Of a DNA stretch of 64,000 nt, positions 14,415 to 23,262 are shown in pieces. The notes under the pieces are model-generated. The model did no database searches. It was not told the DNA's origin and saw nothing but the letters and a program-made list of their open reading frames with translations. The DNA comes from Clostridiales bacterium PH28_bin88 (lineage in GTDB: Bacteria; Bacillota; PH28-bin88). Both the position numbers and the translations under genes were made by a program. How positions within the stretch are numbered: position 1 is the stretch's first letter; each line of letters begins with the position of its first letter. The stretch lies in assembly GCA_000987045.1 (NCBI GenBank), contig LAKY01000073.1, forward strand, positions 1 through 64,000. The letters run 5' to 3'.

Positions 14415-16451
14415 TTAAGTCAAAACAACATGGAACTTCTTGGATGCTTTATGCAAATACTTGATATTTAGCTTGTACTGCACGTAGAAGTCATAAGCTT
14501 TGCGGTGATAAACCTCTGCACGAGCATTGTCACCTTTCTCCTTGAGGGTAGACCCTAAATCGTAATAGGCTTGAGCCAGTTGCTCCGTTATTTGCTGGGT
14601 ATCATTTTTCCATTTGCAGCCCTGCAAAAGTCTTACGCTTTCTTCAAAAAACCGAACCGCAGTCCTCCACTCTTTTTTAAGACGTTTAATGTGCCCCATA
14701 ATCCTGTAAGCTTCGGCGGTTTCGGCTTCATCTCCAGCCTGTCGGAGTACCGGCAAGGCTTCCTCCACATAACGCAGGGCTTCAACTAGATCCCCTTTTT
14801 GCACCCAGGATTTGGCCATTACTACTGACGAATATGCTCGATACCTGGCATCACCGGCCTGGTTATAAAGTTTAATACTCTCTACTAAGGTCGTAATTGC
14901 TTCTTCGAGGTCACCTTTTTCCAGGTAGGCTGAGCCTAGATTCCCGAGGGCCATGGCTTTGGTCCGTGGCGCATTTTCGGCTCCTGTGACTTGCAAGGCT
15001 TCAAGGTAATAACGGATCGCCTCCTCCCATCTCCTTTGCCGCTTGGTAATGAGACCGAGACCGGTGAGTGCCTTACCGAGACTGTCACCATACCCTTTTT
15101 CCGCGGCGAAAGCCTGTGCTTCCCGGTAATAAGTTTGTGCCTGGTCTAGCTCTTCGAGCCGTCCGTAGGCCGACCCCAGGCGAATGAGGACTTGCGCATA
15201 AAGTTCATCTCTCTCCTTCAAGCTCTGAAGAATGTTCAAGCTTTTCTGGTAGTTGGTAATGGCCTTCTTGATCTCTCCCCGGAAGAACCAGATGCTCCCA
15301 ATCTCACTTAATACATCAGCCTCCCCTCTCGCATCTCTAATCTTGTGATATAGTTTGAGAGCCATTTCCTGGTTTCGCAGGGCTTCTTCCTGATTAAGTA
15401 GTAGGTGATGGATAGTTCCGATGCGCTGGTAAACCCGGGCAAGTTCGCTTTCCTGTTTTTGATACCAAAGAAGGGACGCGGCATCAGTATAGTGCCTCAA
15501 GCTATGTCTGTATTGCGCCAAGGTATATGCGGTTTCAGCAGCCTGAAGGGAGAATTCCAAAGACTTGTCGACACAGCCGGCTTTCTGGTAGTGGTACGCG
15601 ATCTTGGCCAGGTTTTCGTAGCTGGTACCGGCTGTAGCAGCCAGTAAGCCGGCAACTTGGCGGTGGATCTCTGCTCTCCGGGCGGGGTTCACCAGGCGGT
15701 AGGCTACTCTTTCTGTAGTACTGTCCTGGAACCGCACCCTCATGTCTTCCTGGGTCTCCTCGAGTTCAACAAGGAAAGCCGCCACCAGTTCCCGCAAATG
15801 CAACTCAAGCAGCTCCCGGCGGATACCGGTTAGCTCATGCAAAATTCCTAACTGACACCCATCGCCTACGATAGCAGCCAAGGCTAAAACCCGGCGGGAA
15901 TCCTCGGAAAGTTTACTCTGGATTTCGTTGATAATTTCTTTTGTCTCATTACCCGGATTCTTAGGGTTCATTGGGAAATGACTTCCGTCCGGAGGTAACG
16001 TTTCTTCCCTCCGGAGAGACAGGTACTTTTCTACCACCCTACGCAAGAACCGCGCCACTGTGGCGGCTTCCTCTTCACCCAGAGATCCGAAGCCGTAATA
16101 CAAAGCTGTTCGTACATCCGGGTGACCACTTTCTAGTAACTTAATAGCGTCTTCTACCACCTCCAATTGATGGGCACGCTCCCTGTCCCCCATATCCTGT
16201 TGGCTTTCGATGATCTCACTGACATCTTCTCCGTATTCTTCGACCTGAGTGTAGAGATCGGCAACGGTAGTATCAAGGACTGCGGCAATCTTATCTTTAT
16301 AGGTGTCGCTGAGGTTGCCGCGACTATTGCTGAGGACAAGGGAAAGATAGGAGTCACTCAGCCCGAGGTATTCAGCCAGTTCCTTTAACTTCATCCCCTT
16401 TCTTTTCAAAAGGTTCTTAACATTCCTGGAAAAGATTTCTGCGGAATTCAT
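14415..16451 (-). CDS. HTH-TPR transcriptional regulator (RRNPP-like)
   Basis: A 678-residue cytoplasmic regulator. Residues 1-62 form a Cro/CI-type helix-turn-helix (LKELAEYLGLSDSYLSLVLS). Residues about 185-275 resemble a winged-helix adaptor (LALAAIVGDGCQLGILHELTG, then RVRFQDSTTERVAYRLV). The rest holds roughly ten TPR units, such as EALRNQEMALKLYHKIRD, AITNYQKSLNILQSLKE and AIRYYLEALQVTG. This layout is like PlcR/NprR-type peptide-sensing regulators but longer, with an inserted middle domain. The GAGGAATTGAG site precedes the ATG at 16451. The 48-aa secreted peptide gene follows directly. Targets are unknown, but the repeats upstream (16568-16786) are candidate operators. Confidence 0.85.
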   Translation of the reverse strand: MNSAEIFSRNVKNLLKRKGMKLKELAEYLGLSDSYLSLVLSNSRGNLSDTYKDKIAAVLDTTVADLYTQVEEYGEDVSEIIESQQDMGDRERAHQLEVVEDAIKLLESGHPDVRTALYYGFGSLGEEEAATVARFLRRVVEKYLSLRREETLPPDGSHFPMNPKNPGNETKEIINEIQSKLSEDSRRVLALAAIVGDGCQLGILHELTGIRRELLELHLRELVAAFLVELEETQEDMRVRFQDSTTERVAYRLVNPARRAEIHRQVAGLLAATAGTSYENLAKIAYHYQKAGCVDKSLEFSLQAAETAYTLAQYRHSLRHYTDAASLLWYQKQESELARVYQRIGTIHHLLLNQEEALRNQEMALKLYHKIRDARGEADVLSEIGSIWFFRGEIKKAITNYQKSLNILQSLKERDELYAQVLIRLGSAYGRLEELDQAQTYYREAQAFAAEKGYGDSLGKALTGLGLITKRQRRWEEAIRYYLEALQVTGAENAPRTKAMALGNLGSAYLEKGDLEEAITTLVESIKLYNQAGDARYRAYSSVVMAKSWVQKGDLVEALRYVEEALPVLRQAGDEAETAEAYRIMGHIKRLKKEWRTAVRFFEESVRLLQGCKWKNDTQQITEQLAQAYYDLGSTLKEKGDNARAEVYHRKAYDFYVQYKLNIKYLHKASKKFHVVLT

Positions 16452-16567
16452 CTCAATTCCTCCCCGTTAAATAATCGTTTTTTATAAACCTGGGTTTCAT
16501 CCCGTGATTCTTTTGCTGACAGGAAGTATTCACTACTATTTGCTTTTATTTACGATGTGAATTCGTC

Positions 16568-16633
16568 TCAAAGAAAATTGTTCCTGCCATCTCAAGGGTT
16601 CCTTTTTCACTCACGGACGAAAATTTTCTTTGA
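16568..16633. repeat. Long-spaced inverted repeat upstream of the HTH-TPR regulator
   Basis: Perfect 12-base arms TCAAAGAAAATT (16568-16579) and AATTTTCTTTGA (16622-16633) are separated by 42 bases, 117 bases upstream of the regulator start. It could be a looping operator or a stem in the leader. Confidence 0.6.
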
Positions 16634-16697
16634 AAGAAACAAAGTCTCTCCACACAAGTTAAACACCTTGTTGTTTCCTTCAATACCCTACTAAAAG

Positions 16698-16786
16698 AAT
16701 AAATCCCCGGAAATCATACCAGGGAATTTGCCATGTGTTTTTCATATTGGATTGTCCCCACTTCAATAGTAGCAGAATTTGCCATG
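16698..16786. repeat. Direct repeats upstream of the regulator (43-base copy B plus 12-mer pair)
   Basis: Bases 16698-16740 are copy B of the 43-base repeat described at 13931. Within it GAATTTGCCATG (16724-16735) recurs exactly at 16775-16786, 51 bases away. These may be regulator-binding sites or fragments of a dispersed element. Confidence 0.5.
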
Positions 16787-16841
16787 ATTCGCAATAACCC
16801 GCTTGGCTTGCCTAAGTTATACCTATTTACCATGTAGAACG

Positions 16842-16886
16842 AAAAAAACAGGCGGAAGAGCCATTCATCCATTCCTTCCGCCTGTT
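16842..16886 (-). terminator. Intrinsic terminator of the amidohydrolase gene
   Basis: On the minus strand ACAGGCGGAAG pairs with CTTCCGCCTGT and is followed by an eight-base T run. It lies about 60 bases after the stop codon at 16948. Confidence 0.88.
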
Positions 16887-16947
16887 CTTGTGGATCCAGC
16901 CGGTACCGGCTGCTGGAGCCTGCGATACCGGGTGTTCCAGTCTGTTA

Positions 16948-18117
16948 TTATTCATTCCGGTAGGCTACCTGACCGTTGATGAGTACTGTCTCTACCCGGG
17001 AGCGGACGTCCAGCACCGGGCCGCTGAGGATGAGGACGTCGGCGTCCTTGCCGGGGGCCAGGCTGCCTACCCGGTCATCCACCCCCAGGATGCGGGCGGC
17101 GTCGATGGTAATGGCCCGCAGGGCGGCGTCCTCGGTCATCCCTTCCTTCACCGCCAGGGCGGCGCATAGGGACAGGTACTCTAGGGGGATCACCGGGTGG
17201 TCGGTCATCAGGGCCACCGGTATGGCGGCCGCGGCCAGCACGCCAGGGGTGCGGAAGGTGCGCTCTTTCAACTCTACCTTCGCCCTGGCAGTGATGGTCG
17301 GCCCCACGATACAGGGAACCCGCCGCCGGGCCAGCTCGTCCACGATTAGGTGTCCCTCGGTACAGTGCTCGATCACCAGGTCAATCCCGAATTCCTCGGC
17401 GATGCGGATGGCTGTGATGATGTCGTCAGCCCTGTGAGCGTGGGCCCTCATGGGCATCTCCCGGTTCAATAACTTCACCAGGCCTTCCAGCTTCAGGTCT
17501 CGCTCAGGGAGTTTATCCGGGTCCTTTGCTCCCCGGACCAGCTTGTCCCGGTAGCTTTGCGCTCTAACCAGCTGTTCCCGCAGCAGCCCGGCGGTGCCCA
17601 TCCTGGTGGCAGGCATTTTTTTCTGCTCGCCATACACCCGCTTGGGATTCTCGCCGAAAGCCACCTTCATCCCGGCAGGCTGGCGGAGCACCATCCGGTC
17701 CACCACTTGGCCATAGGTCTTGATTACCACATGCTCGCCGCCAATGACGTTGGCGCTGCCGGGGCCGGTGCCCACGGCGGTTACTCCTCCACGCAAGGCG
17801 TCCCGGAATCCCTCGTCCATGGGGTTGACGGCATCCAGTGCCCGCAGGTGGGGTGTGACCGGGTCGGTATGCTCGTTGGTATCGTCCCCTTCCACCCGGT
17901 AGATCTCTTCAGCAATACCGACATGACAGTGGGCGTCAATCAGCCCGGGCATTACCACCTTACCCGCGGCGTCCAGGTATTGGGTACCGGGGGGCAGGGG
18001 CAACCCCGCCCCCACCGCCACGATTTTACCCCCGTCGATCAACACTATCCCGCGAGGGTAATTGTTTCCGGCCATGGTGATGACCGTGCCGTTAATAATC
18101 GCCAGCAAACCACTCAC
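16948..18117 (-). CDS. Amidohydrolase family protein
   Basis: A metal-dependent hydrolase of the amidohydrolase superfamily, about 389 residues. The N-terminal composite domain IINGTVITMAG ... KVVMPGLIDAHCHVG carries the metal-binding HxH. Further metal and catalytic sites appear as HAHRADD, VIEHCTEGH and ALMTDHPVIP, and the C-terminal GSLAPGKDADVLIL closes the small domain. The sequence resembles imidazolonepropionase- or dihydroorotase-like 'amidohydrolase' members, whose substrate cannot be assigned. The frame opens at 18141, but the GTG at 18117 (or the TTG at 18108) after GAGGGG is a better start. The longer form would translate a repeat. It lies 57 bases after the NIF3-like gene. Confidence 0.85.
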   Translation of the reverse strand: MSGLLAIINGTVITMAGNNYPRGIVLIDGGKIVAVGAGLPLPPGTQYLDAAGKVVMPGLIDAHCHVGIAEEIYRVEGDDTNEHTDPVTPHLRALDAVNPMDEGFRDALRGGVTAVGTGPGSANVIGGEHVVIKTYGQVVDRMVLRQPAGMKVAFGENPKRVYGEQKKMPATRMGTAGLLREQLVRAQSYRDKLVRGAKDPDKLPERDLKLEGLVKLLNREMPMRAHAHRADDIITAIRIAEEFGIDLVIEHCTEGHLIVDELARRRVPCIVGPTITARAKVELKERTFRTPGVLAAAAIPVALMTDHPVIPLEYLSLCAALAVKEGMTEDAALRAITIDAARILGVDDRVGSLAPGKDADVLILSGPVLDVRSRVETVLINGQVAYRNE

Positions 18118-18121
18118 CCCT

Positions 18122-18174
18122 CTACAAGAAGCTGGAGGCAAGAGGCTCCAGCTTCTGGTCTCTTGCTTCTTGTT
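18122..18174. repeat. Short purine-rich dispersed repeat with inverted half
   Basis: CAAGAAGCTGGAGGCAAGAG is followed by its near-inverse CTCTTGCTTCTTG, making a hairpin between the NIF3-like and amidohydrolase genes. It is related to the AAGCAGGAGGCAGGAAGCAAG repeats at 24.6 and 29.0 kb. Confidence 0.55.
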
Positions 18175-19002
18175 CTAACGCGGGTCGACCACGCCGCTGG
18201 CCCTGGTAATTCTTACTCCCCGCGCCTCCAGGGCGGCGATGACCTTGTTGATGCCCACCGAATCGCTGGCCATGTGGCCCGCCACCACGATGTTGCCGAT
18301 GTTTTGTTCTTTGACCGCCTTCAGTACGTCCTCCGGCACATGCATCACCACCAGCGTACCCACTCCGGCTTCAAAATAGGCCTTGATCACGTCTTTCCCG
18401 CCGCTGGTTCCCCCCGCCATGGTAACAAAGACCTTACCGGCATAACTGTCCGGTGTGCCGGCCCGTACCTTTGGCTTAGCCAAGGTGTTTCTATACTCCG
18501 GGAGCTCCTCCAGGGCATCCACCACGTCTTGCAGGGTAGCTTTAGGCTTTCCCGCCAGTTTCCGGTCCAGGTGATCCTGCACCGTGCGTTCGGCCAGCAC
18601 GTCACAAGGGGTGTGAATCGCGATGAAGGGAACGCCCAGCAGCCGGGCCGCGCTGACCGCCCGGTCATAGTTCTCCACGTGCCGCAGGCGGTCCACTTCT
18701 TCCTGCCTGTCTTTCAAAGCCTTCTGTGCCTTGTTGATGGGTACTCCCGCCTGAACCATACGGTCGATCTGGTTTTGCATCACCCTGGCAAAGTAGACGG
18801 CCGGGTCGCCGCCTTTGGGGTGGTGAGTAATAACGGCGTGGTGCCCCAACTGTTTGGCAATGATGATTTCCGGCGCCTCCATGTCCACACCAAAGAGGGC
18901 GGTGCGGATATCACTCCCGTCCACCAGTACTCCTGAATCTGCAGGCACTTCCTGTAGCCCCGCGGCCTCCAACGCCACCTGTAGAATTTCTGAAGCCTTC
19001 AA
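18175..19002 (-). CDS. NIF3-like family protein (GTP cyclohydrolase 1 type 2-like)
   Basis: A 275-residue NIF3/DUF34 family protein. Metal-binding residues are visible in AVITHHPKGGDP (HHP motif) and in the C-terminal IVVAGHMASDSVGINK segment. The family forms hexameric rings with a di-metal site. Enzymatic roles proposed for it are unsettled, so I give no reaction. The start is TTG, nine bases after AAAGGAG. It is on the minus strand ahead of the amidohydrolase, probably co-transcribed. The middle region contains the charged helix NKAQKALKDRQEEVDRL, longer than in minimal members. Confidence 0.82.
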   Translation of the reverse strand: MKASEILQVALEAAGLQEVPADSGVLVDGSDIRTALFGVDMEAPEIIIAKQLGHHAVITHHPKGGDPAVYFARVMQNQIDRMVQAGVPINKAQKALKDRQEEVDRLRHVENYDRAVSAARLLGVPFIAIHTPCDVLAERTVQDHLDRKLAGKPKATLQDVVDALEELPEYRNTLAKPKVRAGTPDSYAGKVFVTMAGGTSGGKDVIKAYFEAGVGTLVVMHVPEDVLKAVKEQNIGNIVVAGHMASDSVGINKVIAALEARGVRITRASGVVDPR

Positions 19003-19120
19003 GTTCCGTAGCTCCTTTCCGCTTTCTTACCAAGCACACTATACGCCAGCATGTTAGCAATTTCCTCCTGCCAGGACCCTTTTTCCCCGCCGCTTTCACA
19101 ACATACCAGACATAAGAAAG

Positions 19121-19852
19121 TTAAGCATCAACTGCCCCTGCCGCCTTACACTTTCCGATTGATGCAATGAAAGCGCTGAAGAGGTTCAAATGAAGGGGAA
19201 TCCGCTGCCACATGGCCTCGGGGTGCCACTGCACCCCCACGGCGAAAGGGTGAGACGTAGATTCTATACCCTCGATGACGCCGTCGGCAGAGGTGGCGCA
19301 AACCTTGAAGCCCGCTCCCAACCTGCGAACCGCCTGGTGGTGAAAACTATTGACCCGGCTTAATCCCCCCTGATAGATTCCGTCCAGCCGGCTGCCCGGT
19401 TCCAGGTGGACGCCGTGAGACGGGTACCAGCGGGGGGCTTGCTGGACATGCTTCAGCACTCCGGGAACCTGGGTGTAAATATCCTGGTAAATGTCCCCTC
19501 CCGCGGCGATATTCAATACCTGGGCACCCCGGCAGATCGCCAGGATGGGTTTTCCCGTATCCAGGCACCACCGGGTTAGTTCCAGCTCGAAAACGTCCCG
19601 GTCAGGGGTTACCTCCCCGTTACCGGGCAACGGCTCTTCGCCGAAGTGCACCGGGTCCACGTCATTGCCTCCTGTTAATACCAGGCCGTCCACAAAGTCG
19701 TAAGCCCGCAGAGTATCTGTGCCTATCGACGGAAGCAGTACAGGCGCCCCGCCCGCGGCGGACACCGCATTTACGTAGGACAAGGCTACAAAATACCGGT
19801 CCGCCAGGATATCATGGGCACAGGTGATGCCTATCAACGGCGGCACCGCCAT
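19121..19852 (-). CDS. Class I glutamine amidotransferase, gamma-glutamyl hydrolase type (peptidase C26)
   Basis: A protein of about 243 residues resembling PuuD-type gamma-glutamyl-GABA hydrolases, which release glutamate from gamma-glutamyl amides. It shows GLVLTGGNDVDP, the nucleophile elbow ILAICRGAQVLN with the catalytic Cys, HHQAVRRLG, and GVQWHPEAM supplying the catalytic His and Glu. The ATG at 19852 (a TTG lies one codon upstream) is preceded by GGAGGAGAGGAG. It is a monocistronic minus-strand gene between the NIF3-like gene and ndoA. The precise substrate is unknown. Confidence 0.87.
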   Translation of the reverse strand: MAVPPLIGITCAHDILADRYFVALSYVNAVSAAGGAPVLLPSIGTDTLRAYDFVDGLVLTGGNDVDPVHFGEEPLPGNGEVTPDRDVFELELTRWCLDTGKPILAICRGAQVLNIAAGGDIYQDIYTQVPGVLKHVQQAPRWYPSHGVHLEPGSRLDGIYQGGLSRVNSFHHQAVRRLGAGFKVCATSADGVIEGIESTSHPFAVGVQWHPEAMWQRIPLHLNLFSAFIASIGKCKAAGAVDA

Positions 19853-19964
19853 CAACTCCTCTCCTCCGGTGACGACTAATATATGATATGTAGTTTCAGC
19901 CGGGGATAGACAGATGCTAAAGTTTTACAGCTGGAAACCGGAGGTTATAGACCTGGCGCATAAG

Positions 19965-19996
19965 CAAAAAACGCCTACCCGCCACCGGCAAGTAGA
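19965..19996 (-). terminator. Intrinsic terminator downstream of ndoA
   Basis: On the minus strand CTACTTGCCGGTGGCGGGTAG forms an imperfect hairpin followed by GCGTTTTTTG. It ends the alr-ndoAI-ndoA transcript. Confidence 0.65.
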
Positions 19997-20019
19997 CTTT
20001 TTTTCCAGTAATACTTCCG

Positions 20020-20370
20020 CTATATCTCCGCCAAGCCGAGGCTGATCTCTACCGCTCGATCAACCCGCTCCATGGTTTCGTCGTCCAGGAAGGCGATCTT
20101 CTGTTTCAGGCGGCTTTTGTCAATAGTCCGGATCTGTTCGGCCAGGATCACCGAATCCCGCTCCAGCCCGCTCTTTTGTGAGCTGACTTCCACATGGGTC
20201 GGGAGTTTGGCCTTCATGATCTGGGAAGTAATCGCCACAATAATGGTGGTGGGACTGTACTGGTTCCCGATATCATTCTGGATAATCAACACCGGCCTGG
20301 TCCCGCCCTGCTCCGAACCCACCACTGGATTGAGTTGCGCAAAGAATATATCGCCCCTGCGTACAAGCAT
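20020..20370 (-). CDS. ndoA: mRNA interferase EndoA/MazF
   Basis: A 116-residue MazF-family endoribonuclease. In Bacillus the orthologue cleaves mRNA at UACAU. Family landmarks are [44 protein letters not shown] and [14 protein letters not shown]. It starts one base after the stop of the CopG-type antitoxin gene, and the pair follows alr, the standard gene order in Firmicutes. It is complete and typical in length, so it should be a functional toxin neutralised by the upstream partner. Confidence 0.96.
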   Translation of the reverse strand: MLVRRGDIFFAQLNPVVGSEQGGTRPVLIIQNDIGNQYSPTTIIVAITSQIMKAKLPTHVEVSSQKSGLERDSVILAEQIRTIDKSRLKQKIAFLDDETMERVDRAVEISLGLAEI

Positions 20371-20371
20371 T

Positions 20372-20647
20372 TTATTTACACTCCGCCAATTCAGCGTCCA
20401 GGTATCCTTCTACTTCACTTTCCCCGTCATAGTGCTCCAATGCCAGTGCCAAATTGATCTGGGCCATTTCCTGGTAACCTTTCTTCATCTGTTCCCTGAT
20501 GGTAAAGCGTTTTCGTTCTGCAATATAAAGCTTCATAGCTTCGCGAATAAACTCGCTCCGGTTTCTCTTTTCCTTTACCGCCAGACCGTCTACCTCTTCC
20601 AAAAGGTTTTCAGGAAGGCTGATCATGATCCGCTTGATTCCTGGCAC
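20372..20647 (-). CDS. ndoAI: EndoAI antitoxin, ribbon-helix-helix (CopG) family
   Basis: A protein of about 91 residues. The N-terminal ribbon-helix-helix ([18 protein letters not shown], then [15 protein letters not shown]) binds operator DNA, and the acidic C-terminal tail ([19 protein letters not shown]) should wrap the toxin. The GTG at 20647 lies 8 bases after AGGAGG. The frame also opens at GTG 20656, which overlaps the ribosome site. The 309 bases between it and alr contain half of an inverted repeat pair. Confidence 0.92.
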   Translation of the reverse strand: MPGIKRIMISLPENLLEEVDGLAVKEKRNRSEFIREAMKLYIAERKRFTIREQMKKGYQEMAQINLALALEHYDGESEVEGYLDAELAECK

Positions 20648-20683
20648 TAGTGGCACCTCCTGTAAGCGCAGTAGAAACCATTT

Positions 20684-20821
20684 AAAGAAAACTTGGCTTG
20701 CGCTATAGAAGACTTGCCCATTTATGGGCTTAGTCGCACTTATGCCTGCGGTGCAAGCCGTTAGGCGCAGGCGGAAGCCTTAGTTGCACTTATGCCACAG
20801 AAAGTTGTACTTTCTGATGGT
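20684..20821. repeat. Inverted repeat, left copy, flanking alr
   Basis: A 20-base arm (20684-20703) and a 57-base arm (20765-20821) are inverted copies of 22193-22212 and 22126-22182. The 20-base arms match exactly and the 57-base arms differ at one position. The left copy has an extra 61-base insert that partly repeats the element (TCGCACTTATGCCTGCGG). It lies between alr and ndoAI. Confidence 0.85.
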
Positions 20822-20964
20822 GCAAGAATGCGGAATCCGGACCGGCGGATGCACCAACCGGCCATCTTGCAATACCCGGATCTACACGGTGATATCGTCC
20901 CAGGCTAGAAATCATTATATCTTTTCGCTGGAAAAAATGCAAGGTGAAGGCACCCAGCCAAAAT

Positions 20965-22083
20965 TTACCCGTGGTAGAACCGGGGTACGCGGGCACCGAC
21001 TTTACAAACCACCTCGTAGTTAATGGTACCGATTTTTTCGGCCATCTCTTCCGCCGGGACCTCCTGGTCTCCCTGCCTGCCCAGTAATACCACTTCGTCA
21101 CCCATACCTACTTGGGGAATATGGGTGATGTCGATCATCGTCTGGTCCATGCAGACCCGTCCAATGACCGGGGCCCGTCTCCCGCCTACCAGCACCTCGC
21201 CCCGGTTGGACAACAGGCGGGAATACCCGTCGGCGTAACCAACCGGCAACGTGGCCACCAGAGCCCGTTGCTTCACGATGAACGTACGCCCGTAGCTGAC
21301 GCTGTCTCCCCGGTCCAACTGTTTGACAAAGGCCACCCGGCACTTCCACGTCATGGCGGGTTTGATGGTAACGACATCCCGGCGGACCTCCCCGGAAGGG
21401 TAAAGACCGTACAGGATAATTCCCGGGCGGACCATGTCCAGGTGGGTTTCCGGCAAGTCGATAATCCCTGCGCTGTTAGCGGCATGTTTAATTGGAATAT
21501 GCAGCCCCTGGCGCTCCAGCTCGGCTGCGAAATTGAGGAAACGGTCGAACTGCCGGTGAGTAAACTCCTTGTCTACCTCATCCGCCACCGCAAAGTGGGT
21601 AAAGACCCCCTCAAGTTCCAGGTGGGACAGCCGGGCTATCTGGAAGAGGGTGCGAACCGCCTCCGGCCCCGGCAGGACACCAATTCGCCCCATTCCCGTA
21701 TCCACCTTGACGTGGACGGTGGCGCGCCGGCCGACCCTGGCCGCAACCCGGGAGATGTATTCAGCCTGCTGGTAGGTGTAAACCGTCTGCGCAATCGCCG
21801 CCCGGATGGCGTCCTCCGCCTGTTCAGGAGGGGTATACCCCAGCACCATGATGGGCACACCCAACCCGTTACGCCGTAACACCAGGGCTTCTCCCACCCT
21901 GGCCACTGCCAGGCGGTCCGCCCCGTTGGCCAGGGCGGTGCGGGCGACCTTGATGGCACCGTGGCCGTATCCGTTGGCTTTTACTACCGCCATCAACTTG
22001 GCCGAGGATCGCGTGACCCGCCGGATCTCCCGGACGTTATGCGCTATCGCTCCCAGGTCTATTTCCGCCCAGACAGGTTCCAT
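20965..22083 (-). CDS. alr: Alanine racemase
   Basis: A 372-residue PLP enzyme that interconverts L- and D-alanine for peptidoglycan. The N-terminal PLP lysine lies in [13 protein letters not shown] and the catalytic tyrosine in [21 protein letters not shown] and [12 protein letters not shown] are conserved. Length is normal. The gene belongs to the classic alr - ndoAI - ndoA order on the minus strand. It is oddly bracketed on both sides by near-identical inverted repeats (20.7 and 22.1 kb). It starts at ATG 22083. Confidence 0.97.
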   Translation of the reverse strand: MEPVWAEIDLGAIAHNVREIRRVTRSSAKLMAVVKANGYGHGAIKVARTALANGADRLAVARVGEALVLRRNGLGVPIMVLGYTPPEQAEDAIRAAIAQTVYTYQQAEYISRVAARVGRRATVHVKVDTGMGRIGVLPGPEAVRTLFQIARLSHLELEGVFTHFAVADEVDKEFTHRQFDRFLNFAAELERQGLHIPIKHAANSAGIIDLPETHLDMVRPGIILYGLYPSGEVRRDVVTIKPAMTWKCRVAFVKQLDRGDSVSYGRTFIVKQRALVATLPVGYADGYSRLLSNRGEVLVGGRRAPVIGRVCMDQTMIDITHIPQVGMGDEVVLLGRQGDQEVPAEEMAEKIGTINYEVVCKVGARVPRFYHG

Positions 22084-22125
22084 TTCCCCACCTCCCGGAT
22101 AGCGCTATGATCAAGTCTTTGCCGT

Positions 22126-22212
22126 ACCATCAGAAAGTATAACTTTCTGTGGCATAAGTGCAACTAAGGCTTCCGCCTGCGCCCAAGGCTTGGCGCAAGC
22201 CAAGTTTTCTTT
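22126..22212. repeat. Inverted repeat, right copy, flanking alr
   Basis: Contains the 57-base arm (22126-22182) and the 20-base arm GCGCAAGCCAAGTTTTCTTT (22193-22212) separated by ten bases. It is inverted relative to the copy at 20684-20821. Internal self-complementarity (AGAAAGTATAACTTTCT) suggests a folded or MITE-like element. The remaining bases up to the SDR gene (22213-22442) hold no gene I can support. Confidence 0.85.
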
Positions 22213-22442
22213 ATTATTTGCGCTTTTAATGTGCTTTGTACCCCCGTGTAGTAGACGTTTTCTATCACTTTACAGTTCCCAAATATATATTTTTCCAACC
22301 ATAAGTTAATTCCACCGGGATGTACAGATTCCTTCACAGGGTGTGAAGTTTTCGCAAGAAAAAAGGGGCACACTACCTGGACAATATGTGGTAAAATTAC
22401 GTACAGAGTTGCAACTACCAGACTGGTTTTAAGGAGGTTATT

Positions 22443-23246
22443 GTGGGGATGACCGGCAACATTTTCGGGAAAGGATACTGGGCACTCGTTCTGGGAGCTT
22501 CCAGTGGTTTTGGCGAGGCCACGGCGCTGGAACTCTCCCGCCAGGGCATGAATATCTTCGGGGTACACCTGGACCGCAAGGCCACCATGCCTAACGTCGA
22601 GCGCATCATTAAAGAAATACAGTCTATGGGGTCTGAAGCCGTATTCTTTAATATCAACGCCGCCGACCCAAAAGCCATGGACAAGGCAATCCTAGAAATA
22701 CAGGACAAGGTCTCTCCCTCGCCCGGTGGGTTAAGCGTGCTGCTACACTCACTGGCCTTTGGTACATTAAAGCCGTTTATCGGGGAGGATGTCTTGAACC
22801 CTTCCCAGCTGGACATGACGCTGAACGTGATGGCCAACAGCCTGGTGTTTTGGACCCAAAAACTCGTAAGCCGCCACCTCTTTTTACGGGGAGGCCGCAT
22901 CTTCGCCATGACCAGTTCCGGTTCGAACCGGGTGTTACCGGCCTACGGGGGTGTATCCGCCGCCAAGTGCGCCCTGGAATCCCACTGCCGCCAACTGGCC
23001 ATGGAACTGGCTCCTTTAGCCATTACCGCCAACGCAATCCGGGCCGGTGTCACTGATACGCCGGCCCTGCGGAAAATCCCCGGTAACGAAGTGATTATCG
23101 AGAAAGCCCTTTCCCATAACCCTTACGGCCGGCTGACCACGCCCGCCGATGTGGCGCAGGCCATCGCCGCCCTCTGCGACCCGCGAGCCCACTGGATTAA
23201 CGGCAACGTCATCAACGTGGACGGCGGAGAAGAGATGACCGGGTAA
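22443..23246 (+). CDS. SDR family oxidoreductase, enoyl-ACP reductase III (FabL)-like
   Basis: A 267-residue short-chain dehydrogenase with the N-terminal cofactor motif LGASSGFGEATAL, LLHSLAFGTLKP, catalytic residues within TSSGSNRVLPAYGGVSAAKCAL, and a C-terminal GNVINVDGGEEM. The spacing Y-x6-K is not canonical: Tyr (AYGG) is followed by Lys in SAAK seven residues on, as in FabL/FabI-type enoyl reductases. It therefore may reduce enoyl-ACP in fatty acid synthesis, though a generic SDR role cannot be excluded. It starts at GTG 22443 five bases after AAGGAGG, with an ATG two codons on. The stop codon lies inside a terminator hairpin. Confidence 0.8.
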   Translation: MGMTGNIFGKGYWALVLGASSGFGEATALELSRQGMNIFGVHLDRKATMPNVERIIKEIQSMGSEAVFFNINAADPKAMDKAILEIQDKVSPSPGGLSVLLHSLAFGTLKPFIGEDVLNPSQLDMTLNVMANSLVFWTQKLVSRHLFLRGGRIFAMTSSGSNRVLPAYGGVSAAKCALESHCRQLAMELAPLAITANAIRAGVTDTPALRKIPGNEVIIEKALSHNPYGRLTTPADVAQAIAALCDPRAHWINGNVINVDGGEEMTG

Positions 23247-23262
23247 CGCACCCGGTTTTCTT
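23238..23262 (+). terminator. Terminator overlapping the SDR stop codon
   Basis: ACCGGGT and ACCCGGT arms around AACGC are followed by TTTTCTT. The stop codon of the SDR gene lies in the hairpin, and the end of the convergent MFS gene abuts it. Confidence 0.65.

Noticed and set aside
17557..18936. 459-codon plus-strand ORF opposite the amidohydrolase and NIF3-like genes
   Set aside because: It is antisense to two well-supported genes, is rich in His/Gln/Pro typical of shadow frames in GC-rich sequence, and has no family features.
22920..22932. GGTTCGAACC, resembling a tRNA T-loop
   Set aside because: It lies inside the SDR coding frame with no acceptor or anticodon arms around it.
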